64,000 nt of DNA from Nymphalis io (GCF_905147045.1 NC_065898.1:4836001-4900000); one strand, 5' to 3'; counted from the first letter of the stretch, positions 20,420-33,526 are shown. The notes: generated by a model not told the origin, from the sequence alone. A program made the numbers and translations.

Positions 20420-20756
20420 AACAGGTGAATGTCCCACTGCTCGGCTAAGGCCTCCTTTTCCTTTTTAAGGAGAAAGTTTGGTGCTTATTCCACCACGCTG
20501 CTCCAATGCGGGTTGGTGGAATACACCTGTAGCAGAATTGTGTGTGAGTGAAATTAGACACATGCAGGTTTCCTCACGATGTTTTCCTTCACCGTAAAGC
20601 ATGAGATGAATTATAATCACAAATTAAGCATATAAAAATTTAGTGGTGCTTGCCCGGATTTGAACCCACGATAATCGGTTAAGATTCACGCGTCACCACC
20701 AGGTACCCAGCTCCCATGGGGGGGGGGATCACGCGTCACCACTGGGCCATCTCGGC
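20420..20756 (-). repeat. tRNA-derived SINE, antisense
   Basis: Reverse of the element at 32875: it ends with ccatctcggc (tRNA-like head), and contains tttgaacccacgat (B-box region) and ccaccacgctgctccaatgc. An insertion or duplication near 20690-20740 repeats cacgcgtcaccac around a run of G. Confidence 0.8.
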
Positions 20757-20925
20757 AAACTGTCCGGATTTACAATATTATTATTGATGTACTAATTTCT
20801 AGGCTAATGTACGTATATTTTTTATCTAATCAATAATAATCAATTTTTTAAAAGTCACTTTGAGTAATGTAAGTAAGTATTTAAGTCGTAAACATATTTT
20901 ATTACTATATATATAAAATAATAAT

Positions 20926-21167
20926 GTCCTCCAGACCAATTTCGGCCACGGCGGCCAATCTCAAGAGAGATTAGCCAACTACGCAGGAGATATTATAATA
21001 GTGCACAAGTATGTGCGCAAACACAAGTGCACTCTCTATTGCCTAACTCTCATAATCCGATGGGACGGCAATCCGACACGACCGGAAAGAGTTCAGGCGC
21101 AGGACCAACGGCTTTACGTGCTTTCCGAGGCACGGGAGTGAACACACTTCTAACTTCAGACCTCGGG

Positions 21168-21170
<3 letters not shown>
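20926..21170 (+). repeat. Dispersed non-autonomous repeat (about 240 bp), copy 1
   Basis: Runs from gtcctccagaccaatttcgg through tgtgcgcaaacacaagtgca and gacggcaatccgacacgacc to cttcagacctcgggctg. The reverse of the same unit is at 61450-61731, and a diverged copy at 52925-53100. No coding capacity; probably a 3' piece or derivative of a LINE. Confidence 0.7.

Positions 21171-21202
<32 letters not shown>
21171..21202. repeat. (TA)n microsatellite
   Basis: Sixteen TA units directly following the 240-bp repeat; further short TA tracts continue to about 21265. Confidence 0.9.
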
Positions 21203-21204
<2 letters not shown>

Positions 21205-21340
21205 AATATATATATTCAAACAAATATATATATTGTATAATCACTGGTCCACAAATATATATATTGTTTAAGCCATTTTTTTACTCTGACATAATTGATT
21301 GTAATCTACATATAACAGCTTGTTATTGTATTACTTCTGT

Positions 21341-21475
21341 GTTTAGGATTCCTCTCCTTTTGAAGAGAAGGTTTGAAACTGGCACCACCACGCTGCTCCA
21401 ATGCGGGTTGCTGGCTACACAGTTGTCAGGTTTACATCCGAAACGTGTAGGTTTCCTTAACTACCGAGCACGATA
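21341..21475 (-). repeat. tRNA-derived SINE fragment, antisense
   Basis: Contains cctctccttttgaagagaag and accacgctgctccaatgcgg, the 3' half of the SINE at 32875. The tRNA-like head is absent. Confidence 0.6.
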
Positions 21476-21785
21476 TGAAAAATAAAAACAAGTTGGGTGT
21501 TTTAATTTACTGTCAATTTATACTTTATCGATAGACTATTTGGACGAAGGGTATCCTATTAACATCTTAAAGTATAATGGTATACGAATAGGTCATTGAC
21601 ATCAGAATGGCAGAAAAAAACCTCGTGATTCATGCTGGCGCCCATCCAATGTTGATAGTTTCAAAATAACAAAGCATATATCATTATTTAATTCCACGTG
21701 AATTTTCTTCGGGCTCTTTTTCTATTTGTATTTAGGTCAATAACCTTAATTGTGATATTAATGGGACTTGTAATAGTTTCATGTT

Positions 21786-22005
21786 TTTTTTTATAAAAAA
21801 AAAATTATTATAAAGTAACATCTGCTCATAGGTCTTGGCGATGTAAGATGTATACCAATTGATACTAATACATTGTCATTGCACTGCAACAATGTAAGAC
21901 GTATCCCTAGTGCCTGTAATTACACTGTTTCACTCACTCTTCATAGCACCCTTCAATCAATTTCAAATATTGATATTTGTCTGTAGAACTGGTGAGTGGG
22001 CGGTA
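21786..22005 (-). repeat. Old nymphalid SINE copy, antisense
   Basis: Recognisable by gtgcctgtaattacactgtt, cactcactcttc and tggtgagtgggcggtacc. Strongly diverged from the younger copies. Confidence 0.55.
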
Positions 22006-22680
22006 CCATTAATTAATAGTAGATTTAACGCCAAAAAAAACTTATAGATCGTGCAATCTATGCTATATAAAACTAATTTATAAATCAATGTCCATAAAAA
22101 TGTTAAATAATTGTTTTTATAGAAACATTGCGAAAACAAAAGGTAAAGCTTATACTTATTAGTAGTAATTCCTTCATCTTTTTTTATTAAAATTTTAATC
22201 TCTTATAATTAAGCTTGTTCAAATTATTTTGAATGGGATAAACTGTTCAATAAATTCAATCTCGTTCTAATCTTAAGCTAAACATTGCTATTGCCTTTAT
22301 GTTGTTTGAGAAAACAAGTTTTATTTCGTAACTTTCAATTGTGATTCGTTGCAAGTTCAATTCGTCAAAGACTAATAAGACACAAAACGTATTGACAATG
22401 TATAAGTTTTTTTTAATTTTAGGTACTTTACTTATTAGTAAAAATAAAAGTAAATTTACCGAAAAATTAGAGAAAATTAGACCGAAATAATTAGAGTAAT
22501 TTATTTTAGTTTGGTCTGTATCTTGTTGGGTGCTTTAGAAAAAGAAGTAAATATTGTTACTACTTATCTGCTTATTATTATATACATAGAAGAAGAAGAG
22601 AGAAAAAATGTAATTTAACTGTAAAAAATTATAAGGAGTCTGAGAAAAGTTATATTTTGTTTTACTCTAGTCTATGACTA
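22006..22680. other. AT-rich intergenic DNA upstream of gene D
   Basis: No gene or repeat recognised. Confidence 0.4.
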
Positions 22681-22682
22681 AT

Positions 22683-22886
22683 AGTACGCAAGCGTACTAG
22701 CGCGTACGCTGTGCGTGTTCGCGGCAAAACACCGCGCCTCTTCCACAGATTAGAAATTGTTCTACCTCGTCCGTTCACTTATGTCATACTGCCAGTTCGC
22801 CATTCACTGATCGTGACCGAGTTGAAACGAACGTCAGCGTACTGTGTTACTTCTTAAAATAAATATTGTTGTGACATTCTCTTAAA
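22683..22886 (+). promoter_or_regulatory. GC-richer promoter and 5' UTR region of gene D
   Basis: The 200 bp before the gene D ATG stand out from their AT-rich surroundings. They start with a perfect inverted repeat (AGTACGC, AA, GCGTACT at 22683-22698), followed by further CG-containing words (agcgcgtacgct, gttcgcggc). This fits a core promoter or leader; the exact start is not visible. Confidence 0.4.
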
Positions 22887-22944
22887 ATGGTTAAATTATT
22901 AATTGTTGTGCCGTTGATGATAGTGGCCCTATATGCTTCAGATG
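22887..22944 (+). CDS. Gene D, exon 1: signal peptide of a Ly6 protein (148-aa model)
   Basis: Reads MVKLLIVVPLMIVALYASD and ends in phase 1 at gatg|gtaagt, a strong donor. With 36189-36371 and 38064-38269 it gives 149 uninterrupted codons. The signal sequence is followed directly by the first Ly6 strand (GEAVRCWTC), as in insect Ly6 proteins. Intron 1 is 13.2 kb, by far the longest in the cluster. Confidence 0.88.
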
Positions 22945-24471
22945 GTAAGTTATTATTATATATTGTTTATATTTCGGATTATTTAATGTTTAATGTGCTA
23001 AATAAATTATGTTTGTTTACCAGACGGAATACAATGTCCTTGAAAATTAAATTAAAAAACTTATTACATTTATATCAACAATAAATCGATTACAACATAG
23101 CTTGCACTTTGAATGTAATTTTGTTGAAGAAATACAGAAAATGACTTGTTTGTGAACAACAAAGATATAAATAATTTTGGAACAACTACACTATGTACCT
23201 TTAAATCTCTTTGCTATATAAAATTTAAAAAAAAACATAAATTAAATTGTTTTTTAAACAATGACAAAACGTCAAGAATTATAAACAATTCAATGTGTTA
23301 GGTATTTTTCTAACGCTTTCAATGCATACTATATTTTTAATTTTAAACAAATATACAACAATTAGAACACTAGTCATTACTTCTTAAAGTAAAATACTCT
23401 TTTCTTATAAGACTAAATAATTTTGAGATTTCATATTATAAAAATGGTAATTTGAACAATATATGTGGCATTTATCGAAATGGGCGTCAAGGCATTTAAA
23501 GCCTAACGAAACCGGTACAACCTGCTTACACTTGCGAATCGTCAACACAAATATATCGATACTTCTGAACCATGTATGTTTATTATTCTGTGATTTTAAG
23601 GAGTACGTTCAATTTATAAAAACATCCACTTCTCTTCATCATCGACATTCTTCGTATATAAGTGGAATTAAATCAGTATTTCAATTACACCAATCATATT
23701 AAATATTTTTAATGCTACTCAAAACAATACAAAATATTTTAATTCAAATAAACATTTACAAGTACTTACGAAATCGTCAAGCGTTACCACCGGTTCGGAA
23801 TGTGGATTCTACCGAGAAAAACTGGCAAGAAACTCAGTAGTTACTATTTTATTTTTATTTAGCAATCATTCAATCCTAGCATTTTTGTCAGACATATAAT
23901 CTGGAACTAGAGCAATAAGTGTTTGCTAATAAGTACTATATGTAAATATATGTAAATGTAAATGATTAATTTATATAAAACTTGCTGACCGTCCCAATTT
24001 TGTACTGGTGGGAAAAGGTTTATTTTTGGTTAAAAAGAAATATTTGGACCCAGTCGCAATGCCTGGACTTCAAACGCACCCAAAAATTTTAAGCTACAGA
24101 AGAATTGTTGTATATATAAAGATTATATGTATATGATACTATAAGTGATGATTTCCACGTCTATTTCTATATTGCGACATAAAGATAGGTAGATCTCATT
24201 TTCTAGAACAAACTGCGACGTAGTTTAAATAATTACCGTAGTAAAGACATGTAGCTTGTAGTGTGTTTATGGTCGTGTTTTAACTATCGCAGTGTTTAAA
24301 CATACTTACTGATGGATTGTATACGAAGTTATTATATTAACAACCATTTTTTTTAAATTTATGTCACAATTTGCATTATTCAGGACATATTTAATGTCAA
24401 ATTCTCGTACGTAATATTTATTTTATTTTTATTATTAACGAATATTATTTACCTTAAAGTGACACACATTA
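22945..24471. other. Gene D intron 1, first part
   Basis: AT-rich. A short ORF at 23463-23702 has no motif or homology that I recognise. No repeat recognised. Confidence 0.45.
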
Positions 24472-24771
24472 TTGGTGGTAGGGCTTTGTGCAAGCTCGTC
24501 TGGGTAGGTACCACCCACTCATCAGATATTCTACCGCAAAACAGCAATACTTGATATTGTTGTGTTCCGGTTTGAAGGGTGAGTGAGCCAGTGTAATTAC
24601 AGGCACAAGGGACATAAAATCTTAGTTCCCAAGGTTGGTGGCGCATTGGATATGTAAGCGATGGTTGACATTTCTTACAATGCCAATGTCTAAGAGCGTT
24701 GGTGACCACTTACCATCAGGTGGCCCATATGCTCGTCCGCCTTCCTTTTCTATAAAAAAAAAAAAAAAAAA
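24472..24771 (+). repeat. Nymphalid SINE, full length, sense
   Basis: Well-preserved reference copy: ggtggtagggctttgtgcaa at the head, acccactcatcagatattct, aagggtgagtgagccagtg, tggcccatatgctcgtccgc, then tataaa and a 17-base poly(A). Confidence 0.9.
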
Positions 24772-27175
24772 TTATGGAAGGTCTCGATTTTTTTATACTA
24801 TTGCAAAATTAAATTACAAATATTAAAAAAACATATATATAAGGCTGTCACAGATAATTGCATAAACGTACAATCATTCGCTTCAAGTTCGAATCATTCA
24901 TTTATTCAATTATTTACCTACTTGTTGGTTTACATAGCGAGCGTCTATTATTCTGTATAGTATAATCGTTGTTATTATATTATGTATCTTTAGATTTTAA
25001 TGATGTAATTCATCTTATAATAGAAGTATGTCATTGCTTGGAACTTATTTCTATTTTATTTGGAGTCTATGCGTTCGTATTACAGTATAAAAATAAATTG
25101 AAAAACTACATCCATTAACGATCGAAATAACTGGTTTAATAACTATTATGTAATATACAAGAACAAATTATATAAACTCATAGATTGTTTAAAATATTAA
25201 GATAATTTAATTTGTCAGCAATTTACATCGTATTGTTGTATACAATGTGACAACAGAACTTGCCCGCGTAATTATTTAATGCATTTTAAATTCCCAGATT
25301 CTCGACAAGGCTAATAATATAATATTTATATTAATATAAAATATAATATTTTATGAGGTTAAAAGTTTAGACCGATTTGAAGATGACCTAATAATGATTA
25401 TTAAAAAAATTCATATCTTTAAAGCTGCGAGTACTCACTGTACTCACGATTGTAAATGAATACCATATTCAAGCATGTTATGCAAGATATATTGACCCGC
25501 TAGGATAATGAATAACCTGTAATATTAGAAGCATCTCCTACATATAAGGATTCCGTAGTACTCAATGTGATATAAGCGAATTTTTCATGGAAATGAATCT
25601 ATTATAAAAACATAATCTTATAAGCACATGAATTTATTTAATGAGACAAAGGGTCTGAAGCGAATATTCTAAAACTATTTTTACAACTGTTCAGAATATA
25701 TTTGTTATAAATTTAGGCAAAACTTAAGTTAAAGTTTTAACGTTTCTGATTATGTCGACTGAACATCGATACTCTTTACGTTTTATACGAATACTACGTG
25801 GCATTAACTAAATAATCTGTATATTTGGCACAACATACATACATACATAGATACATACATACATACATGTATACATCGACTCTAAATGTATCTAGTCTTC
25901 TTAAATATGGCTATAAAATTCACGATAATGGACTTGGGATTAAATATAAAATGAAATCATTAATTTAAATAAATTATCATTCCAACGTTTAATACTTTTG
26001 GTTTTTAAACATAACTAGTGGTCACTGCATATAAAAAGTTATTTTATTTATGGATCTGATCATTTTATTTAAATTAATTTAGAATATAATAGAAAAAAAA
26101 ACACAAATTCTATCTATTATATCAATTCAAATATGGAATACCAAACAGATAAAAGCAAACCGCTGTTTTAGCGGGTGTATGTCGTGACTACTGCGTTCGC
26201 TTTCACTTTTAAAGTATGGTGACACAGTTATACACAACGGGCCCTTTTATAATACAAAGCATGGGGCCCTCTGGTTACTTCACACCACTTCGTTGACTAC
26301 ACATAACTAACACAAACATATTACATAATTCGTCGTTTAAATATCGTATGTATATTTAAGAATGTTGCAACATCGATTTCTCCGAGTTCTTTTTTTGAAT
26401 AGCTTAAAACTTGATCATGGAACGTTACATAACTAAGCATAACAAGTTAACATGTTGGGAATAACAACTTACGAATGCTGTTCACAAACTAAACAAAAAT
26501 AGGTACACAAGTTAAAGTGAATTTCTGATTTCTATATAACGGAATCTTAAGTTCATATTGTATAAACCAAACATATTTATTTTGTTTTTTTTTTCTTCCT
26601 AACCGTCTTAATGAACGGTGCTACTAATTTTTAACCGTCACAGGCAGATAAAGCTTTGCATAAATTGCCTCTTGTAATCCTGAAAATATTTAAAGGTTTA
26701 TTTTAAAACTTGCTTTTTTCTGACTTTTTCTGAATTTCAAAACTTAACCTACAATATTTACTATATAAAGTATCTTATAAATATTGTATAGAGGCCTAAT
26801 CATTGAATAAACTTACATTATTATATATTTTTTTTGTAATCTTATTCATAACAGATTTTAATATATACTTTCATTGACACGATGGCTCTGGTTCGATAAA
26901 GTTACCAACCCCTATTTGTGTTTTATAAATGCATTAGTTAGGGTTGGGTCCACATACTTATCAAAAAATCAATAGAGCAGCAAACTTTATCTCTAATAAA
27001 GTATAAAGTTTGTATTTGATAAAATAGTGTTTATCCACACAAAGCTAAATATATATATTTATACTTTTTTTATCTATATATACTTTTAACACGAAAACAC
27101 TTACAGATATAATAAAAAAAATGTTCTTTACAAACTGATCTACATATGTATATTTCATTTATTTCTAGCAAGTCA
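24772..27175. other. Gene D intron 1, AT-rich part
   Basis: No gene found. It contains an (ACAT)n tract at 25833-25868. Confidence 0.45.
25833..25868. repeat. (ACAT)n microsatellite
   Basis: About nine ACAT-type units with one interruption (atagatac). Confidence 0.85.
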
Positions 27176-27310
27176 GGTAAATAAGGAAGCTGACAGTAAG
27201 TGGTCACCTCCGCCCGAAGACATCTAATACGTGCCTGTAATTGCTTTGAGTAACCCTTTAAACAGGAATACTAGTTGTACGAAGTATATATTGGTGTTTT
27301 ACAATAAAAT
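27176..27310 (-). repeat. Old nymphalid SINE copy
   Basis: Fragments such as taagtggtcacctccgcccg and gtgcctgtaattgc remain. Highly diverged. Confidence 0.45.
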
Positions 27311-27419
27311 GTATAGTAAATATTTTGATATTATAAAGCAGAAAAATTGTATGTTTGAACGAGCTAACCTCAAGATCTATTAGTCGGATTTAAAATATTT
27401 TTGCTCTTGATATACCATT

Positions 27420-27650
27420 TGTTGAGAAAGATTATATAGTATATAACATCACGCTGCGACTGACGTGGTCGGAGTAGTAACGTTACACGCGGATGAACCA
27501 CCGATATGACATAGAAACCTTTAAGAAAATAGCGTTTCCATTCCTTTAAGGGCGGCAAAGCACCTGCAGGCCCTCGGGTGTTGTAGGTGTCCATGGGCGG
27601 TGATAGTCACTTTCCACCAGGTGAGCCGCCTGCTTGTTTATCATAAAAAA
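27420..27650 (+). repeat. 3' end of a lepidopteran retroelement
   Basis: gggcggcaaagcacctgcag then ccatgggcggtgatagtcac, ending in an A-rich tail. It resembles the widespread 3' tail of lepidopteran LINE or SINE elements. A related tail is at about 49890-49950. Confidence 0.55.
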
Positions 27651-27760
27651 GTTTTGTCTAGCATAAAAAAAAAGCTAGTAACTAGTAAGTGCATATAATC
27701 TATTGAAATAGACTTGCATGTAACTACTTGCTTATAATTTATTTAGTAATACAATTTCAA

Positions 27761-27784
27761 TAATAATAATAATAATAATAATAA
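27761..27784. repeat. (TAA)n microsatellite
   Basis: Eight units of taa. The following ttttgtttatttaaaag may be the 3' end of a decayed LINE, as at 1345. Confidence 0.7.
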
Positions 27785-28040
27785 TTTTGTTTATTTAAAA
27801 GAAACAAATATAAAAGTTACGTCAACGAATTTCCGTTGCTGTTTCCTGTTATATTTTTGTCGGCATGATGTAATTAAATATGTAAATAAAAATAGCCGTG
27901 ACGATGACAGGTGACTGATATTATACAAATCAGTAATATTTGGTATCAGTATCGTTAGCGTCAAAATCTTACCATTAAAATATATCGTGACAAGATTTAA
28001 ACAGGAGACAATCGATAAATAAACTCGATGTAATGTAAGT

Positions 28041-28309
28041 ACTGGTGGTAGGGCTTTGTGCAAGCTCGTCTGGGTAGGTACCACCCACTCATCAGATATT
28101 CTACCGCAAAACAGCAATACTTGATATTGTTGTGTTCCGGTTTGAAGGGTGAGTGAGCCAGTTTAATTACAGGCACAAGGGAGGGACATAAAATCTTAGT
28201 TCCCAAGGTTGGTGGCGCATTGGCTATAAGCGATGGTTGACATTTCTTACAATGCCAATGTCTAAATGCTCATCCACCTTCATATTCTATAAAAAAAAAA
28301 AAAAAAAAA
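28041..28309 (+). repeat. Nymphalid SINE, sense, with deletion before the tail
   Basis: Head and body as in the copy at 24472. About 30 bp (with accacttaccatcaggtggc) are missing between atgtctaa and atgctcat. Poly(A) of about 19. Confidence 0.88.
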
Positions 28310-28766
28310 GTTATACGACCTCTGTGGAAATGTAATAATAAATTTAATAAAAAAGGAATACGTTATTAGTATACTATGGTTTGTATATATAATATGCTTA
28401 CATTAAAGTTTTTTTTGTAATAACGAGATATTAAAGAAAAGATAAGGGTAAGCTTTATCTGCAGCCCGTATAAGCCCCTTAATCGAATTTAATAAAAAAG
28501 TCATGACCCCGATATGACTACAACTTTAACGTCTATTGTTACTTAAATGGTGGCAAATCACGCTATTGATTCGTCTTAACGTCTATTATTGTAATATCAT
28601 AACTTATCTGTATACTGCAGAGAAACGATAATTGGAAGAATTCGTGATTATTAAAATTTGAAATTACCATTTATCATTTGTTGGCGCAACTATTAGCCAT
28701 GAAACAAATTAGTTATTTATGATGAATAGTTATTTATTTGTTAATAATTAAATTGAATAATTTTTA
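28310..28766. other. Gene D intron 1, no feature recognised
   Basis: AT-rich sequence without repeats that I can name. Confidence 0.4.
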
Positions 28767-29110
28767 GGGTTCCGAACCTCTAAAAGAAAAAAGGAACCCT
28801 TATAAGATCACTTCGATGTCCGTCTGTCTGTCTTCCAGTCCGTCAAGGCCCTTTTTCTCTGGAATGCGTAGAGGTATAAAGTTGAAATTAATATCAAGTA
28901 CTGAGGTCTCCGTTCCTTTGGAGCTGTGAAAAGATCAAACCTCTAAGTCTACGCAATCGAAAGATAAGACCGTTTATGTCGCATTTCCTAAACATTCGCA
29001 AAAGGAATCCAAACTTATATGGTACTTTCCGTTAACCTAGGATCATGAAATTTGGCAAGAAGCATGTAGCACAAGAATAGGAAAAAATCCGAAAACTGTA
29101 AATCTATTGT
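28767..29110 (+). repeat. Lepidopteran interspersed repeat with a terminal stem (agggttcc/ggaaccct)
   Basis: Begins tagggttccgaacctc and reaches ggaacccttataagatcact, so the first 36 bp can fold into a stem. gtccgtctgtctgtcttcca and gatcatgaaatttggcaaga follow. From memory, closely similar blocks are widespread in Lepidoptera, but I cannot name the family with certainty. Confidence 0.55.
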
Positions 29111-29767
29111 TTTAAAACAAATTAAGAAATTATTTTTTACGAACAAATTAAGGAAAGTCTAAACATTAAAATAATCCAGTAAATTTTTTAATATTGTACG
29201 GAGTTCTCAGTGTTACTTTTATTACGCGCCATTTAACGAAAATAACATTGAACTAAAAAAGGTTTTTCTAGTTACAAAAACAAACACATTTTTATTATTT
29301 TATTTTTTGTCTATACTTTATGTATTTGGTTTTGAACAGTTTATTTATAAAAATATTACGACATATGTATGTACCTACATATACATTTAGATATGCTAAA
29401 TTAAAATAATTCCTAAATATGTTTAATGTATGTAAACTCAACTGTATATAGTTTTATTTAAATTTAACTTTTATCCCTTCGGTCCGAAACATTGCTTGTC
29501 ACATTACCTTAATTAACCTAGCGCAATTGCGCTACCTAATTAGGTATCTAGCGGGCCATGACCTCTTATCAAAGTAACCAAGAGGTCATATTAGTCATCG
29601 TGCAGTAAATGAGATAAAATTATCTTAATACTCATGAGATTAAGCAATGTCAAAGATAAAACAAAAACATCAATCTTTGTCATTAAAAAAATTGTTTTCA
29701 ATATTATTTTGATATTACCTATAACAAAACATGTTACCTAGGTACTTATGTATATATATTTAATTTA
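29111..29767. other. Gene D intron 1, no feature recognised
   Basis: AT-rich sequence. Confidence 0.4.
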
Positions 29768-29999
29768 TATTACGGACGAACAAACAGGCTACGTGTTGGT
29801 AAGTCGTCACCTTCGTCCGTATACACTGGCACTTTAAGATATATAAACCACTACGTCATCGTAAATACGTTGAAATTTAGTGTTATGTACATATATCCAT
29901 TGTGCCCGTACTTGGCTCACTCGCCATCCGAAACAACACCATCAGCAATACAAAGCTATGCCTCAGTATAGATCCACCCAGACGGATCTGCGCAAACCA
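29768..29999 (-). repeat. Old nymphalid SINE copy, antisense
   Basis: Order of blocks as in the SINE (acaggctacgtgttggtaag, cactggcactttaaga, cccagacggatctgcgcaaa) but heavily diverged. Confidence 0.5.
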
Positions 30000-31160
30000 A
30001 ACGGGTAAAAATATTATTATATATTTTAAAAAAAAGTCGAATTCGCATTTAATGAAATTTTAATCATTCTGTAAGAACAAACTATGCGACTATGCGACGT
30101 TGATCGTAATATTTATAACATTCAAAGAATACACGCATGCAAATAGTATATATCGCCATAACTCGATCGTTAACATTTCATAGAGTTCTTACATAATAAC
30201 GCTGTTGATGTTCTCTATACAATGCGATAAAGATAATAATAATTATAAATAGTATCTAGGTAAGTTCTACGCTTATGTGTTTCGAGCTAATATCTTCGTT
30301 TATTCTCAAGATCCGGAGGACAGAGACCGTGCATGATTGTCGTTATATGTACATATACGTACAGGTAATAAATACACACAGAGTCGACCTTCTAAAAATA
30401 TAACTCTGGGGCCCTGTAAAGGTGTACATTTGTCAAAATTTGTACAATTATAAAATATTATTAATATTGTTTTATAATAACTTGGAGAAACTAAACCTTA
30501 GAAACTATTAATTACCTCGAAGTCGTAATGTGATGATAATATAGACCTTTCTCAAAAATGGGCTATCTAAGACATTTTTTTTTTAATTCAAACCCCAAGG
30601 TCTTTATATTAGCGAGTTCAAACAAACGACTCTTCAGCTTTATAATCTTAGTAAATATAAGGTCAGAGTGAGTTTGTTTATTGCTCTTAAATATATATCT
30701 ATTGATTGGTGTATTGTGTGGAATGTAACGTTAACTGTACTAGTTAATGGTGATTTAATATATCACATATATAAATGGTGTAGTGGGTTAGTTTGTTTAT
30801 GCTATTATTCTAGAATCTAGATGATGATTTGCATGATAATACTTTAAAACTTTGTAAAGTAGACTTACGTTAACTGTATTTTTAAAATTAACCTAATATC
30901 CTTCGAATCAAAGTTATAGCCTCAACGTTGTAAAAATATATGTATGCGTCCTATTTATCGTCTAAAAATAATGATCATGTCACTATCATTACGTTACAAA
31001 CCGGTGACTACCGTTAGAATTTTCGTCTCAAAACTTTTAATTATTATCACCATTTAATCGAGTAACTCGTCAATAATAGTTTACCGTGATGTTTAATTAA
31101 GATTTTAATGATGCAATATAATCAAAAAAAAACAGCATTTATATTTATTTGCGTGTACAT
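30000..31160. other. Gene D intron 1, no gene seen
   Basis: AT-rich. Short stretches around 30640-30800 (taaatataaggtcagagtga, gtgggttagtttgttta) may be remnants of Helitron-like 5' ends. Confidence 0.35.
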
Positions 31161-31447
31161 TTTTTTATAGAATAGGAAGGCGGACGAGCATATGGGCCAC
31201 CTGATGGTAAGTGGTTACTAACGCGCATAGACATTGGCATTGTAAGAAATGTTAACCATCGCTTAATTCGCCAATGCGCCATCAACCTTGGGAACTAAGA
31301 TGTTATATCCCTTGTGCCTGTAATAACACTGGCTCACTCACCCTTTAACCGGAACACAACAAGACCAAGTACTGCTGTTTTGCGGTAGAATATCTGATGA
31401 GTGGGTGGTACCTACCCAAACGAGCTTGCACAAAGCTCTACCACCAG
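31161..31447 (-). repeat. Nymphalid SINE, full length, antisense
   Basis: From ttttttatagaataggaagg to caaagctctaccaccag. Few differences from the other young copies. Confidence 0.9.
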
Positions 31448-32874
31448 TAAATATACAAATATGACTTATCTTTGGACTGTCTAGTGCATTTTTTTAAATT
31501 TTACTGGTACTGGGGTTAGCGCGCTTAAATACACAAACTATGGCTTTATAATATTAGTAAAGATTGTCTACGATGAAATTACATTAGGGTCTCTAAATGC
31601 CGGAAGTGGACAAATTGCTCTTTTCAATGAAAGTTGTTCAACGTAATTAATGATATGAAGACTGTCTGGCTCCCTACGTTTAATAAAATAATAAGCTTTA
31701 TCATGAGTTGGTTTGTAGTAAGTCGATTGTTTCTTTATATAATTTTACTTCTAGATCTTGATTTCTATAAAATTAGAATATTTATGGGATACAGTAAAAT
31801 ATTCATATATGTATAAATTAAATCGTAATAAATTTAATCAGATAATGGAAGTCGTAATCGAATAATGTGCACTTACAACTTTTACTTGTATAGAAAAATT
31901 AAGACCTAAGAAGGTGGGGTATCATGTCACAGGTTTCCAAGCGTGGTTTCGAAAAAGGAATTGCTAACTAAATACCTCCTTAACAACATTTATAAGTAAA
32001 GCCATTTATGAGTATGAGTGCTTTCTTCATTTCTTCTTTTACGTATTAAATTTAATGTATCATTTCCATGTCAATAATTATATACACTTGCTCGATCTCA
32101 CAATAACATCTCACGTCGATCACTAAAATTATGCTTCAAGGTCAAGGCCATTAAAGCTATATTTGGAACTTCAGGCACAGTCTAAAACAATCCATTGATT
32201 CTTGAGCATCAAGCATTTAACAACCTGTATTGTATTCAACATACATTCGTTAAAAAAAAAACCGGATAATTATGGAATATTTGGTAGCGAACATTTATCA
32301 ATAGGATATATTTATGTTTATTTTTCAATCGTGAAGGTACCATGGACTTATCAAACACGTATTGCTCATATTGTTGTACCGAATGAAAAGGCAGTGAACG
32401 GGTGATTTATCGAGTTTATATCAAGTACTCTAAAAAAAATATTTCTTTTATACGATTAATCGGAATATTATTAGAAATATGGAAAAATGGAAAAATTGAA
32501 CTTTTGAAATGAGTACTGAGTTAACAAAAGACGTTAAAAGTAACGTGGCATTCTTTTCCCAACATCTAATACTCACTACTGACGATGAGAGGTTTTCGAA
32601 TGTGAATATTCAGTAGTGCTTGCACGAACCTGCAATCTTCTGTTAATAATTTTTTCTAATCTCGTTCTATACAGAATATATATATAACAAAAATTTTAGT
32701 CTATGCATTCCTTAAACATTGATCCAATTTCAATTTATGTAGATTATTCAACTCGTGCGCAACCGAAACTGTTAGCTAGTATACAAAACTAACGATATAT
32801 AGCTTATCGTTATAAATTATAATTATAAATTATTTATTTATTTAAATATAACTTGCCTAAACTTTCACACAAAA
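31448..32874. other. Gene D intron 1, no feature recognised
   Basis: AT-rich, with only short chance ORFs (for example 32202-32405). Confidence 0.4.
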
Positions 32875-33173
32875 GCCGAGATGGCCTAGTGGTAAGAACG
32901 CGTGAATCTTAACCGATGATCGTGGGTTCAAACCCGGGCAAGCACCACTGAATTTTCATGTGCTTAATTTGTGTTTATAATTCATCTCGTGCTTAACGGT
33001 GAAGGAAAATATCGTGAGGAAACCTGCATGTGTCTAATTTCATTGAAATTCTGCCACATGTGAATTCTACCAACCCGCATTGGAGCAGCGTGGTGGAATA
33101 AGCTCCAAACCTTCTCCTCAAAAGGGAGAGGAGGCCTTAGCCCAGCAGTGGGACATTAACAGGCTGTTACTGA
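32875..33173 (+). repeat. tRNA-derived SINE, full length, sense
   Basis: The head gccgagatggcctagtggta and ggttcaaacccgg match A- and B-box promoter segments of a tRNA. The tail domain reads ccaacccgcattggagcagc and agcccagcagtgggacatta. It is not a working tRNA gene: the 3' half does not pair into an acceptor stem, and the unit recurs at 20420, 36604, 21341 and 53455. Confidence 0.85.
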
Positions 33174-33329
33174 AACTTTCACTGTTTTAAGGTCACAAAT
33201 TTTAAACAATGTTGATCGTTTGCTCATGGATATGAAGTCTTCTAAAACGTGTTGGCTTACAGAACATTGGCGTCAGTTCAAGAGATTACGAAATATACAG
33301 AAAGGGATCGCATTATGGGCTATTTATAA

Positions 33330-33526
33330 AGGAATGTTATAAAGTTGATTTTTTTACGAAAGACACTAGTATATATATTTATATACGTTCACGTCTTAAT
33401 TACTCAACCAATTATTATGAAATTTTGCATATATATGTTGTCAGGGTATACAGTAAAGGTCATAGGATACCTAACACATCTCCCCATCACAAGCGGACGA
33501 AGCCGCGAGAATCTAGTATACTATTA
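33330..33526 (+). repeat. Helitron-like 3' end
   Basis: The sequence ends gcggacgaagccgcgagaat followed by ctagta. A short GC hairpin shortly before a CTAG end is the signature of Helitron termini, and similar ends are common in Lepidoptera. The 5' limit is unclear. Confidence 0.45.

Noticed and set aside
32875..32950. Possible tRNA gene (A- and B-box present)
   Set aside because: The sequence continues into a SINE body present at several other places, and no acceptor stem forms.
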